Of a stretch of DNA of 7,832 nt, positions 1-6,405 are shown in pieces. A program made the translations under genes and the position numbers. A model generated the notes under the pieces. The model ran no database searches and was not told the origin of the DNA. It worked only from the letters and a program-made list of their open reading frames with translations. The stretch is from Candidatus Iainarchaeum sp. (GTDB lineage: Archaea > Iainarchaeota > Iainarchaeia > Iainarchaeales > GCA-2688035). Within the stretch, counting starts at the first letter, position 1, and each line of letters opens with the position of its first letter. The DNA is taken from NCBI GenBank assembly GCA_017609945.1, contig JAFCCZ010000046.1, positions 1 through 7,832 on the forward strand, read 5' to 3'.

Positions 1-1
1 T

Positions 2-733
2 TTGCCGGTTTCGGCTTGGGTTGGCGACAATGTTGCCAAGAAAAGCGACAAGCTGTCATGGTTTAAGGGAAACACCCTAATCGATGCACTGGACGGGTTC
101 AAGGCATCAGAGTTGCCAACAGGCAAGCCTTTGAGGCTGCCAATTCAGGACGTTTACACTATCAAGGGTGTTGGAACGGTTCCGGTCGGCAGGGTTGAAA
201 CGGGAGTAATAAAGCCGGGTGACAAGATTATTGCAATGCCGTCAGGCGTCAAGGGAGAGGTAAAAACCCTTGAAATGCACCACGAGCAGCTGCCACAGGC
301 TATCCCAGGCGACAACATTGGATTCAATGTAAGGGGCTTTGGAAAGGGAGACATTGCCCGCGGAGACGTTGTAGGTCACGAGAAAGACCCGCCAACGGTT
401 GCAAAGGAGTTCACGGCACAGATTGTTGTGCTGTCACACCCTACAGCAATCCCAATTGGCTACACTCCGGTGTTCCACATGCACACAGCACAGCTTTCGT
501 GCACCATAACTGAGATCCAAAAAAAGCTTGACCCGAAGACGGGCCAGGAAAAGGAAAAGAATCCCAAGTTCCTGAAAACAGGGGATGCTGCAATCGTAAA
601 GATTGTGCCAACCAAGCCGGTTGTTGTGGAGGAATACAAGAAGTTCCCGCAGCTCGGCAGGTTTGCAATCAGGGACATGGGAGCAACAGTTGCTGCAGGA
701 ATTGTCCTGAGTGTGACCCCGAAAGACAAGTAA
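2..733 (+). CDS. tuf: Elongation factor 1-alpha (aEF1A), C-terminal part, truncated by the left edge
   Basis: EF-1 alpha is the GTPase that carries aminoacyl-tRNA to the ribosomal A site. The 243 residues seen start at the very end of the GTPase domain (PVSAWVGDNV, followed by the conserved SDKLSWFKGNTLIDALD region) and include complete domains 2 and 3. Domain 2 is marked by LPIQDVYTIKGVGTVPVGRV and ETGVIKPGD; domain 3 by GYTPVFHMHTAQ, LKTGDAAIVKIVPTKPVVVE and the terminal GRFAIRDMGATVAAGIVLSV. These are archaeal/eukaryotic-type sequences rather than bacterial EF-Tu. The GTP-binding P-loop, DxxG and NKxD motifs lie upstream of the window, so the TTG at position 2 is an internal codon and not a start. 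The archaeal protein is usually about 430 residues, so roughly 190 are missing. It lies directly upstream of S10, the usual archaeal order. Identity is certain; only the start is unknown. Confidence 0.97.
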   Translation: MPVSAWVGDNVAKKSDKLSWFKGNTLIDALDGFKASELPTGKPLRLPIQDVYTIKGVGTVPVGRVETGVIKPGDKIIAMPSGVKGEVKTLEMHHEQLPQAIPGDNIGFNVRGFGKGDIARGDVVGHEKDPPTVAKEFTAQIVVLSHPTAIPIGYTPVFHMHTAQLSCTITEIQKKLDPKTGQEKEKNPKFLKTGDAAIVKIVPTKPVVVEEYKKFPQLGRFAIRDMGATVAAGIVLSVTPKDK

Positions 734-751
734 ATTTTGGGAAATAAAGGA

Positions 752-799
752 GAAAGCAGTGCTATTATTGCTTTCCAAATTTCCATTTTTTTATTTTTT
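752..799 (+). terminator. Possible terminator: hairpin followed by T-rich tract after EF-1 alpha
   Basis: A 7-bp stem, GAAAGCA (752-758) with TGCTTTC (769-775), encloses a 10-base loop. It is followed after a few bases by a T-rich run at about 781-799. Archaeal RNA polymerase terminates at T-rich tracts, so partial termination between EF-1 alpha and S10 is plausible. The T run is also flanked by TTTCCA (780-785) and TGGAAA (799-804), which could pair instead. Co-transcription with S10 is common in archaea, so this may only reduce readthrough, or be an RNA-processing site. Confidence 0.35.
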
Positions 800-808
800 G
801 GAAACGCA

Positions 809-813
809 GAGGT
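809..813 (+). promoter_or_regulatory. Ribosome binding site of S10
   Basis: GAGGT lies 8 bases ahead of the ATG at 822 and matches the anti-Shine-Dalgarno end of archaeal 16S rRNA. It supports the ATG at 822 over the out-of-frame ATG at 815. Confidence 0.7.
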
Positions 814-821
814 AATGGGAA

Positions 822-1130
822 ATGCAAAAGGCAAGAATCAAGCTGACAAGCCCCAACTACAAGGAGCTAACAGAGATTTGTTTAAAGATACTTGATGTTG
901 CCGAGAGAACTGGGGTAAAGCACTCCGGCGCAATCCCCCTGCCCACAAAGAAACTAGTTGTTCCAACCAGAAAGTCCCCCTGCGGCGGAGGCACTGAAAC
1001 CTACGAGCGCTGGCAAATGCGGGTGCACAAAAGGCTTGTGGACATTGAAGCGGACGAGAGAACCCTTCGCAGGATAATGCGGGTTGAAATCCCTGAAACA
1101 GTGCACGTTGAAATTGAGCTGAAGGGATAA
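822..1130 (+). CDS. rpsJ: 30S ribosomal protein S10 (uS10), archaeal type
   Basis: S10 is a small-subunit protein of the 30S head. The 102-residue product has the family's usual length and its signatures. The N-terminus MQKARIKL is the typical archaeal start. The extended loop reads GAIPLPTKKLVVPTRKSP (residues 36-53), followed by ETYERWQMRVHKRLVDI (59-75) and ADERTLRRIMRVEIPE (77-92). The start is fixed by a good GAGGT site 8 bases upstream and by the conserved N-terminus. The gene follows EF-1 alpha by 88 bases in the same direction, the conserved end of the archaeal str-type operon (S12, S7, EF-2, EF-1 alpha, S10). It ends facing a minus-strand gene 27 bases away, so the operon ends here. 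Nothing looks damaged; identification is secure. Confidence 0.97.
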   Translation: MQKARIKLTSPNYKELTEICLKILDVAERTGVKHSGAIPLPTKKLVVPTRKSPCGGGTETYERWQMRVHKRLVDIEADERTLRRIMRVEIPETVHVEIELKG

Positions 1131-1133
1131 ACC

Positions 1134-1143
1134 TTTCCGGAAA
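1134..1143. other. 10-bp perfect palindrome between convergent genes
   Basis: TTTCCGGAAA reads identically on both strands and sits in the 27-base space between the stop of S10 and the stop of the minus-strand gene. It has no loop, so it cannot form a useful hairpin. It could be a binding site, or chance. Confidence 0.3.
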
Positions 1144-1157
1144 CAGCTTGCTTCTTA

Positions 1158-1787
1158 CTATGGCTTAATTATTACTTTGTCTTTTACCTTGCCGGCAAAT
1201 AACCTTGCGGCAAACGCATCAAATGACTTTTTGTCCCTTACTCCGAAATCGGCCAATTCCCTCCCCCTAACAAAGCTTGTGCCAGGGGCATGCTTGATTT
1301 CCTTTTCACACCCGCCCTCTGCAAAAATCGGCGGGCCCCTTACTTTAAACGCAATAGTGTAAACCTTTTTGCCAATCATTGCTTCAACATAGCTGTGAAC
1401 AAACTTTTCAAAATCAATTGAAACAACCATCCAGGCAGGGATTTTTTTTGCGGTTAGAACTGAAATCAACGCATGTCCCCTGTCGTGGCAGTGCAACAGG
1501 TCAACATCGTGCTGTCTTAGCACATCCTCTGCAGACCTCTTATAACGCCTCCTGGCGTCAAAGACCGTTTGCCTAACGTGCGTTGATTCAGAAACAAATT
1601 TTGCAACGCGCTTTACTGCATCAGCATCGTTTCCAGGAAAGCGGACAGCAATTTCCATTATCGCAGGGGTTACTTTTGTGTGAATCCGCGCACGGCCCGG
1701 TACTATAATCTTACCGGCCTGGCCTTTAAGGCCTCCTACTGGCGGCCTTATGCGCTTATTAGGTTGCTGTTTTTTTGACGCAGACAT
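1158..1787 (-). CDS. Putative transglutaminase-like / cysteine-protease-fold protein
   Basis: This 209-residue protein has no name I recognise. Its middle resembles the transglutaminase-like (papain-related) core. A helix SAEDVLRQ leads into LLHCHDRGHALISVL (residues 97-111), with Cys100 where the catalytic Cys begins the core helix. Next comes AKKIPAWMVV (113-122), resembling the family's 'alGipar.v', then VHSYVEA (130-136), resembling HaWvEv with His131 as catalytic His. The third residue normally follows in a 'w..vDpt' strand; the matching segment VYTIAFK (142-148) has Ala146, so the Asp seems lost. The N-terminal 35 residues are basic and probably flexible; no signal peptide or membrane segment is seen, so it is probably cytosolic. 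It is transcribed on its own, convergent with S10 and divergent from the RpiB-Nudix operon. The ATG has a weak AGGGA about 8 bases upstream. The fold is inferred from motif spacing; the activity is unknown. Confidence 0.6.
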   Translation of the reverse strand: MSASKKQQPNKRIRPPVGGLKGQAGKIIVPGRARIHTKVTPAIMEIAVRFPGNDADAVKRVAKFVSESTHVRQTVFDARRRYKRSAEDVLRQHDVDLLHCHDRGHALISVLTAKKIPAWMVVSIDFEKFVHSYVEAMIGKKVYTIAFKVRGPPIFAEGGCEKEIKHAPGTSFVRGRELADFGVRDKKSFDAFAARLFAGKVKDKVIIKP

Positions 1788-1820
1788 TTTAGTTCCCTAA
1801 TAGAATTACTTCACGTTGAA

Positions 1821-1836
1821 CCTTTTAATATTTTCC
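1821..1836. promoter_or_regulatory. AT-rich divergent promoter (TATA-like) shared by the minus-strand gene and the RpiB operon
   Basis: The sequence CCTTTTAATATTTTCC contains TTTTAATA (1823-1830), ending 29 bases ahead of the ATG at 1859. That is the right distance for an archaeal TATA box giving a leaderless or nearly leaderless mRNA, and no ribosome binding site precedes that ATG. Read on the other strand, ATATTAAAA lies about 40 bases ahead of the minus-strand ATG at 1787, predicting a leader of about 14 bases. One box could thus serve both directions. Confidence 0.5.
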
Positions 1837-1858
1837 TCCCCAATTTTAATTGATTTAA

Positions 1859-2740
1859 ATGCATATTTTTATTGGCTCAGACCACGGTGGATTTGCCCTG
1901 AAGGAGTTCCTGAAAAAGGAGCTTGCCGAGGGCAACAAAGTAAAGGATTTGGGCTGTGGCAGCGAGGAAAGCTGTGATTATCCTGACTTTGCCGAAAAGC
2001 TTGCAAAAGAGGTTGCAGGAAGCAAGGGCAAGACTGTTGGGATTCTCTGCTGTGGCACGGGAATTGGAATGGCCATGGCCGCAAACAAGGTAAAGGGAGT
2101 TAGGGCGGCGGTTGTGTGGAATGAATTCAGTGCAAAGATGGCGAAAGAGCACAACAATGCAAACGTTCTCTGCCTTGGCGGGCGCGTGCTGAAGAACGAA
2201 GAGGCCCTGAAGCTTGTGAGGGTTTTTTTGGAAAGCACATTTCAAGGCGAAAAGAAAGAGGGCGAAAGGCACAGGAAACGGGTGGGCAAAATTGATGCTC
2301 TTGACGGGAAAGGGAATTTTCCCGAACCGGTTGTTGGCGCGCTGATTTTCAACGAAAAGAACGAGGTTTTCCTAATGAAGAGCCCGAAGTGGGGCAACCT
2401 CTACATTGTGCCAGGCGGCCACATTGAGTTGGGTGAAACCAGGCTTGAGGCACTGAAAAGAGAGGTAAAAGAGGAGACAGGAATGGAGATTTATGACGAG
2501 AAGCTGTTTACTCTGCATGACGCTGTCTTCCCGGAAAAGTTCCACAAAAAGAAGCACTTTGTAATGATTGATTACCTGGCAAAACCAAAGAGCGAGAAAT
2601 TCAAATTGGACGGAAAAGAGGGAACAAAGGGAATCTGGATGAAACCGAAGCTCGCAGTAAAGGAACTGAAGATGGACCAGTTTACGCAAAAGGCACTAGA
2701 GGATTACATTAAGATAATTGACCTTGCAAAGGTAGTTTAA
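1859..2740 (+). CDS. rpiB: Fusion protein: ribose-5-phosphate isomerase B (RpiB) + Nudix hydrolase
   Basis: One uninterrupted 293-residue frame carries two enzymes. Residues 1-147 are a full RpiB/LacAB domain, which interconverts ribose 5-phosphate and ribulose 5-phosphate. Visible are GSDHGG (6-11), GILCCGTGIGMAMAANK (61-77) with catalytic Cys65 and the GTGIG phosphate loop, EHNNANVLCLGGR (97-109) with His98, and the terminal RHRKRVGKI (137-145). After a short linker, residues 155-293 form a Nudix domain that hydrolyses nucleoside-diphosphate-linked substrates using Mg2+. Its box (Gly187-Met209) fits GX5EX7REUXEEXGU exactly. Pro225, 16 residues past the box, is near the position where a proline marks ADP-ribose pyrophosphatases. 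ADP-ribose cleavage would yield AMP and ribose 5-phosphate, the isomerase substrate; this is inference. The start has no ribosome binding site but a TATA-like box at the leaderless distance. Its stop shares one base with the archease start, so the two are likely co-translated. Confidence 0.92.
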   Translation: MHIFIGSDHGGFALKEFLKKELAEGNKVKDLGCGSEESCDYPDFAEKLAKEVAGSKGKTVGILCCGTGIGMAMAANKVKGVRAAVVWNEFSAKMAKEHNNANVLCLGGRVLKNEEALKLVRVFLESTFQGEKKEGERHRKRVGKIDALDGKGNFPEPVVGALIFNEKNEVFLMKSPKWGNLYIVPGGHIELGETRLEALKREVKEETGMEIYDEKLFTLHDAVFPEKFHKKKHFVMIDYLAKPKSEKFKLDGKEGTKGIWMKPKLAVKELKMDQFTQKALEDYIKIIDLAKVV

Positions 2741-3156
2741 TGGAAAAGTACCGCTTTCTGGAGCACACTGCCGACGCGGTGTTTGAGGCATTCGGGGAAA
2801 GCTTTGAAGAGCTTTTGGTTAATTCAGCTGAAGCCATGTGCTCAGTGATGTATGAATTGGGAAAAGTTGAGCCAAAGGAAAGGGTTTTGGTAAAGGCAGA
2901 GGGCAAAAACAAGGAAGAACTTCTACATAATTTTCTTGGGGCCGTGCTCTTTGAAATCCAATCCCGCGGAATGGTTTTCCGCAGCTTTAAGGTTTTGAGC
3001 CTTTCCGGGCAATGCGCTGAAATTGAATTGCGGGGCGAGAAGATTGACAGGGAGAAGCACGAGCTGAAATCTGACATTAAGGCAGTTACCTGGCACGAGT
3101 TCTCAGTGCGAGAGGAAGGAAATAAATGGATTGCGAAAGTATTAGTTGATATATAA
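2740..3156 (+). CDS. Archease (RtcB-activating protein)
   Basis: Archease is a small metal-binding protein that accelerates guanylylation and turnover of the RNA ligase RtcB, and widens its use of NTPs. The 138 residues match the family's usual size. The N-terminal signature is YRFLEHTADAVFEAFG (residues 4-19), with Asp12 as an expected metal ligand. The C-terminal signature is IKAVTWHEFSV (113-123), followed by WIAKVLVDI, with Asp137 as the other expected ligand. The start ATG overlaps the preceding stop by one base (TAATG). The stop is followed immediately by the GTG start of RtcB. The conserved archease-RtcB neighbourhood confirms identity. Nothing is missing. Confidence 0.96.
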   Translation: MEKYRFLEHTADAVFEAFGESFEELLVNSAEAMCSVMYELGKVEPKERVLVKAEGKNKEELLHNFLGAVLFEIQSRGMVFRSFKVLSLSGQCAEIELRGEKIDREKHELKSDIKAVTWHEFSVREEGNKWIAKVLVDI

Positions 3157-4602
3157 GTGAATAGTGTGATTATGGGTTTGAAAAAGGTTTCAGAGGGGAT
3201 TTGGGAAATCCCAAAGGAAAAGGACATGCTTGTCCCAGCCCGGGTTTACGGAACGGAAAAGCTGGTGAATGCGATAGAGAAGGGTGCACTGCAGCAGGTT
3301 AAGAACGTTGCATATTTGCCAGGAATCCAGAAATATTCTATCGGCCTTCCGGACATGCACTGGGGATATGGTTTCCCAATTGGTGGCGTGGCAGGAATTG
3401 ATTACGAAACAGGGGTAGTTAGCCCTGGCGGCATTGGTTTTGACATTAACTGCGGCGTGCGCTTGGTTAAAACCAACCTTACTGAGAAGGACATTAGGCC
3501 AAAGCTGAAAGAGCTCTTGGATTTATTGTTTGGGGCCGTTCCAGCCGGGGTTGGTGGAAAAAGCAAGCTCAGACTTAGTAAGGAAGAGCTTTCAGAGGCC
3601 CTTGAAACCGGTTCAAAGTATGTGGTTGAAAAGGGCTTTGGATGGGAAAAGGACTTGAAGCACACCGAGGAAAACGGGAGAATACAGGGAGCTGACTCCT
3701 CCAAGGTTTCCGAGAAGGCGATGAAGCGCGGAATGCCGCAGTTTGGGACCCTGGGATCAGGAAACCACTTTTTGGAGATTCAGAGGGTAAGCAATATTTA
3801 TGATAAGGTGATTGGTGAGAAATTTGGTTTGGAGGAAGGGCAGATTACTGTAATGATTCACTGCGGGAGCAGGGGATTCGGGCACCAGGTTGCCTCGGAT
3901 TACTTGGACGACATGGTTAAGGCAATGGGAAAGTATAAGATAAGCGTTCCCGACAGGCAGCTTGCCTGCGCCCCAATTGGAAGCCCTGAGGGGCAGGATT
4001 ACTTGGCTGCAATGAAGTGCGCGGCAAACTACGCGTTCTGCAATCGCCAGGTAATAATGCACTGGGTCCGCGGGGTCTTTGAAAAGGTTCTGGGGAAGGA
4101 CGCTGAATCCCTTGGAATGGGACTTTTGTACGATATTTGCCACAATGTGGCAAAAGAGGAAGTTCACGAAATTGACGGAAAGGCCAGGAAGCTGCTTGTT
4201 CACAGGAAAGGGGCAACCAGGGCCATGCCGGCCGGCCGCGAGGAGAATTCAGAGGACTTCTCTTCAACAGGGCACCCTGCGCTGATTCCCGGCACAATGG
4301 GAACCTCTTCCTATGTTCTAATTGGAACCGATACCGGATTAAGGGAAACCTTTGGAAGCGTTGCCCACGGAGCCGGAAGGGTAATGTCAAGGCACGAGGC
4401 AATGAGGAGAAAGCGGGGCGAGCGGGTGAAGAAGGAGCTTGAGGCCAAGGGAGAACTGATTAGGGGGGCTTCCCTTAGCGGGCTGGCGGAGGAAATGCCT
4501 GAGGCCTACAAGGATGTTGATGAGGTCATTGAAAGCGTTGAAAAGGCAGGGCTTGGAAAAAGGGTCTCAAAGCACGTTCCATTAGCAGTAATGAAGGGCT
4601 GA
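3157..4602 (+). CDS. rtcB: RNA-splicing ligase RtcB (tRNA ligase)
   Basis: RtcB joins RNA ends carrying 2',3'-cyclic phosphate or 3'-phosphate to 5'-OH ends, using GTP and Mn2+. In archaea it ligates tRNA exons after intron removal. At 481 residues it is the usual archaeal length. Active-site residues are all present: Asp96 and Cys99 (GGIGFDINCGVRL), Asn203 and His204 (GSGNHFLE), His235 (VMIHCGSRGFGHQ), His329 (YDICHNVAKEE) and His404 (VAHGAGRVMSR), the histidine that carries GMP. There is no intein, although RtcB genes often host one. The GTG at 3157 directly abuts the archease stop, implying coupled translation. An in-frame ATG at 3172 would remove only five residues and is equally possible, since neither has a clear ribosome binding site. 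The protein is intact and very probably active. Confidence 0.97.
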   Translation: MNSVIMGLKKVSEGIWEIPKEKDMLVPARVYGTEKLVNAIEKGALQQVKNVAYLPGIQKYSIGLPDMHWGYGFPIGGVAGIDYETGVVSPGGIGFDINCGVRLVKTNLTEKDIRPKLKELLDLLFGAVPAGVGGKSKLRLSKEELSEALETGSKYVVEKGFGWEKDLKHTEENGRIQGADSSKVSEKAMKRGMPQFGTLGSGNHFLEIQRVSNIYDKVIGEKFGLEEGQITVMIHCGSRGFGHQVASDYLDDMVKAMGKYKISVPDRQLACAPIGSPEGQDYLAAMKCAANYAFCNRQVIMHWVRGVFEKVLGKDAESLGMGLLYDICHNVAKEEVHEIDGKARKLLVHRKGATRAMPAGREENSEDFSSTGHPALIPGTMGTSSYVLIGTDTGLRETFGSVAHGAGRVMSRHEAMRRKRGERVKKELEAKGELIRGASLSGLAEEMPEAYKDVDEVIESVEKAGLGKRVSKHVPLAVMKG

Positions 4603-4620
4603 AGGCAAAAAAACGGCCTC

Positions 4621-4636
4621 TAATTAACTAATTAAC
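4621..4636. repeat. Tandem 8-bp repeat TAATTAAC x2 upstream of the surface-protein promoter
   Basis: TAATTAAC occurs twice head to tail, about 8 bases before the BRE/TATA element at 4644-4658. Its place just upstream of the promoter could suit an activator site, but at this AT content it may be chance. Confidence 0.4.
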
Positions 4637-4643
4637 GTGAAAA

Positions 4644-4658
4644 GGAAACCTTTAAATA
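4644..4658 (+). promoter_or_regulatory. Archaeal promoter (BRE + TATA box) of the surface-protein gene
   Basis: GGAAACC (4644-4650) followed by TTTAAATA (4651-4658) is close to the archaeal BRE-TATA consensus. The TATA box lies 26-33 bases before the ATG at 4684, so transcription should begin at or within a few bases of the start codon. No ribosome binding site is present, which fits a leaderless mRNA. Confidence 0.7.
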
Positions 4659-4683
4659 CTTCTTCAACTGCAATCTCTACAGC

Positions 4684-6360
4684 ATGAAGCTACACCTCAT
4701 CTTAGGATTCCTCCTAGTGGTTGCATCAGTTGGTTACGCTGCAAGCTGCAGCTCAATTGACTTAGAGGCATTTGATGTTTCGCTTGACGAGAGCTCAACA
4801 GACTATTTTTATTTCGATGTTGAAAACAATTCAAACGACGACTTTAGGGTAACCGGAGTTATGGTGGGGGACACCTCAAGCAAGTTTGATGTAAGTGTTT
4901 CACGCTACGACGAATTTATTGACGAGGATGAGGTTGGAGAGATTAAAGTAAAGGTAAGGGCTTTCTCGGTTTCAAGCGATTACACAAAGCAGTCTTATGT
5001 TAAAATAAAGGGGCGGTTTGACAGCGGCAAGATCTGTTCTTATTCCTCAATTGGAACCGAGTACTTTGACATTACAGTTGAGAACGGGGGCGGGAACCAG
5101 AGCTGCTCACAGATTGAGGTTGAGACCGAAAACGTCACAATGGACGAGGATGACGTTGTTTATGAGGATTTTAGAATAATTAACGATGAGGACACGAGAT
5201 TTTACATTGACGGAATTACTGTAAGCGAGTCCTCAAGCTATGTTGACATTGACGTTGACGACTTTGATTCATATGTTAACGCGGATGACGAGGCGGATTT
5301 TACCCTTAGGATTGAGTCAGAGAACGTGGGCAGCGACAAGACGGTCACTGTTACAGTTAAAGTGAGAGGCCACTTCTCCGGCGGAAGAAGCTGTTCAACA
5401 AGCCAGACAGACAGCGATTCGTTCACTTTAAGGATTGAGAACGAGGACTCGGGCTTTGGCGGCGCAGGCTATTGCTCTGATTTGGATATTGGCGTTTCAA
5501 AGATAGAGATTGCCAGGGGCGAAACCGCGGAAAAGAATTTTACACTTGAAAACAACGCAAACGAGAGGTTTTACGTTGATTATGTGAATGTTTACGATAA
5601 GAGCGGCGAGTTTAGGGCCGAAAGCAACGGCTATGACAAAAGAATTTACGCCAACAGCGTTGGGTTGCTCGGCGTAAAAGTTAAAGCCTACTCAAACGCA
5701 GAGTGGGGGAAAGAGAAGGCATACATTAGTGTCAGGGGCCATTTCCAGGGCGGCAGAACCTGCCGTTTGGAGGGCAGCGGAAAATCATTCTACGTAGAGG
5801 TTGTTGAGGCAGAGGAAGACGAGTTTGAAATGCCTGAATTGCCTGTTTACAGCGATTTCTGCAGGGGCCTCATTCTTACAGTTCCAAGCCAGAAGAACCT
5901 GCAGGAAAACGGGATTGTTTCGTTTAGGATTGAGAACAACACCCCTTACAGGGCAACAGTGAGGTTTTCTGGGACAGGAATTGACGCCGACCCGTCACTT
6001 CTCTCAATTCCCTCGGGCTTCAAGAGCGATAATTACACTGTGAGGGTTTTCTCAAGCAAAGATTCCGCCACACTGAATTATGAAATTGAGACATTTAACT
6101 GCATGACCAAGAAGACCACAAGGTTTTACTCTGAGGCTGTTGCAGAAAGCGATGACAGCGATGAAAGGGAAGACGACGAGGATTTGGGGGAAAGCGAAGA
6201 GCAGGATGAGGAAAACCTGCAGGCAGTTGCCGGAACCGCCCTTGCCGTTCTTGGAAACAACGCAGTTCTCGGGCTGCTTGTGATTGCAGTAATCCTTTTG
6301 GTTTACTCTATTGTGCTGGCAAGGCGCCAGGGACCTGTTGCAGTGCAGCACAGAAAGTAA
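4684..6360 (+). CDS. Exported, membrane-anchored modular surface protein with paired cysteines
   Basis: I do not recognise a named family. The 558-residue protein has a Sec-type signal peptide (residues 1-19, cut likely after GYA). Three beta-rich modules of exactly 112 residues follow (22-133, 141-252, 264-375), then a divergent fourth (about 393-486). Each of the first three starts with Cys and has a second Cys 96 residues later (22/118, 141/237, 264/360); the fourth pair is 393/473. All eight are thus paired, suggesting one disulfide per module. Shared features are 'f.ien...rFyv' and 'kvrGhF.gGr.C' before the second Cys. Six N-glycosylation sequons are present (N48, N138, N150, N285, N418, N450). 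A very acidic linker (488-510, 16 of 23 residues Asp/Glu) precedes a membrane helix (about 527-546) and a basic cytoplasmic tail, giving an N-outside stalk. The modules look immunoglobulin-like. It could be a cell-envelope structural or adhesion protein; the function is unknown. Confidence 0.85.
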   Translation: MKLHLILGFLLVVASVGYAASCSSIDLEAFDVSLDESSTDYFYFDVENNSNDDFRVTGVMVGDTSSKFDVSVSRYDEFIDEDEVGEIKVKVRAFSVSSDYTKQSYVKIKGRFDSGKICSYSSIGTEYFDITVENGGGNQSCSQIEVETENVTMDEDDVVYEDFRIINDEDTRFYIDGITVSESSSYVDIDVDDFDSYVNADDEADFTLRIESENVGSDKTVTVTVKVRGHFSGGRSCSTSQTDSDSFTLRIENEDSGFGGAGYCSDLDIGVSKIEIARGETAEKNFTLENNANERFYVDYVNVYDKSGEFRAESNGYDKRIYANSVGLLGVKVKAYSNAEWGKEKAYISVRGHFQGGRTCRLEGSGKSFYVEVVEAEEDEFEMPELPVYSDFCRGLILTVPSQKNLQENGIVSFRIENNTPYRATVRFSGTGIDADPSLLSIPSGFKSDNYTVRVFSSKDSATLNYEIETFNCMTKKTTRFYSEAVAESDDSDEREDDEDLGESEEQDEENLQAVAGTALAVLGNNAVLGLLVIAVILLVYSIVLARRQGPVAVQHRK

Positions 6361-6377
6361 TTCTTCTTATTTTTCTT
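6361..6377 (+). terminator. T-rich tract directly after the surface-protein gene
   Basis: The 17 bases after the stop are almost all pyrimidine (TTCTTCTTATTTTTCTT), the type of tract at which archaeal polymerase stops without a hairpin. Termination may be partial, since the next gene follows 45 bases after the stop and has no clear promoter of its own. Confidence 0.4.
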
Positions 6378-6391
6378 ATAACAACTCTCCA

Positions 6392-6398
6392 GAGGTGA
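6392..6398 (+). promoter_or_regulatory. Strong ribosome binding site of the small basic protein
   Basis: GAGGTGA lies 7 bases before the ATG at 6406 and is the best ribosome-binding match in the window. It is the main evidence that this short gene is translated. Confidence 0.75.
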
Positions 6399-6405
6399 AA
6401 ACACG

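Noticed and set aside
434..834. Minus-strand frames opposite the end of EF-1 alpha
   Set aside because: Shadows of a highly conserved coding region, without family features or start signals.
3157..4602. Intein or intron within RtcB
   Set aside because: RtcB genes often carry inteins, but here the regions around Cys99 and the metal-binding histidines are continuous and the length is normal (481 residues).
4603..4620. Hairpin AGGC...GCCT after RtcB as terminator
   Set aside because: Only four base pairs and no following T run; not convincing.
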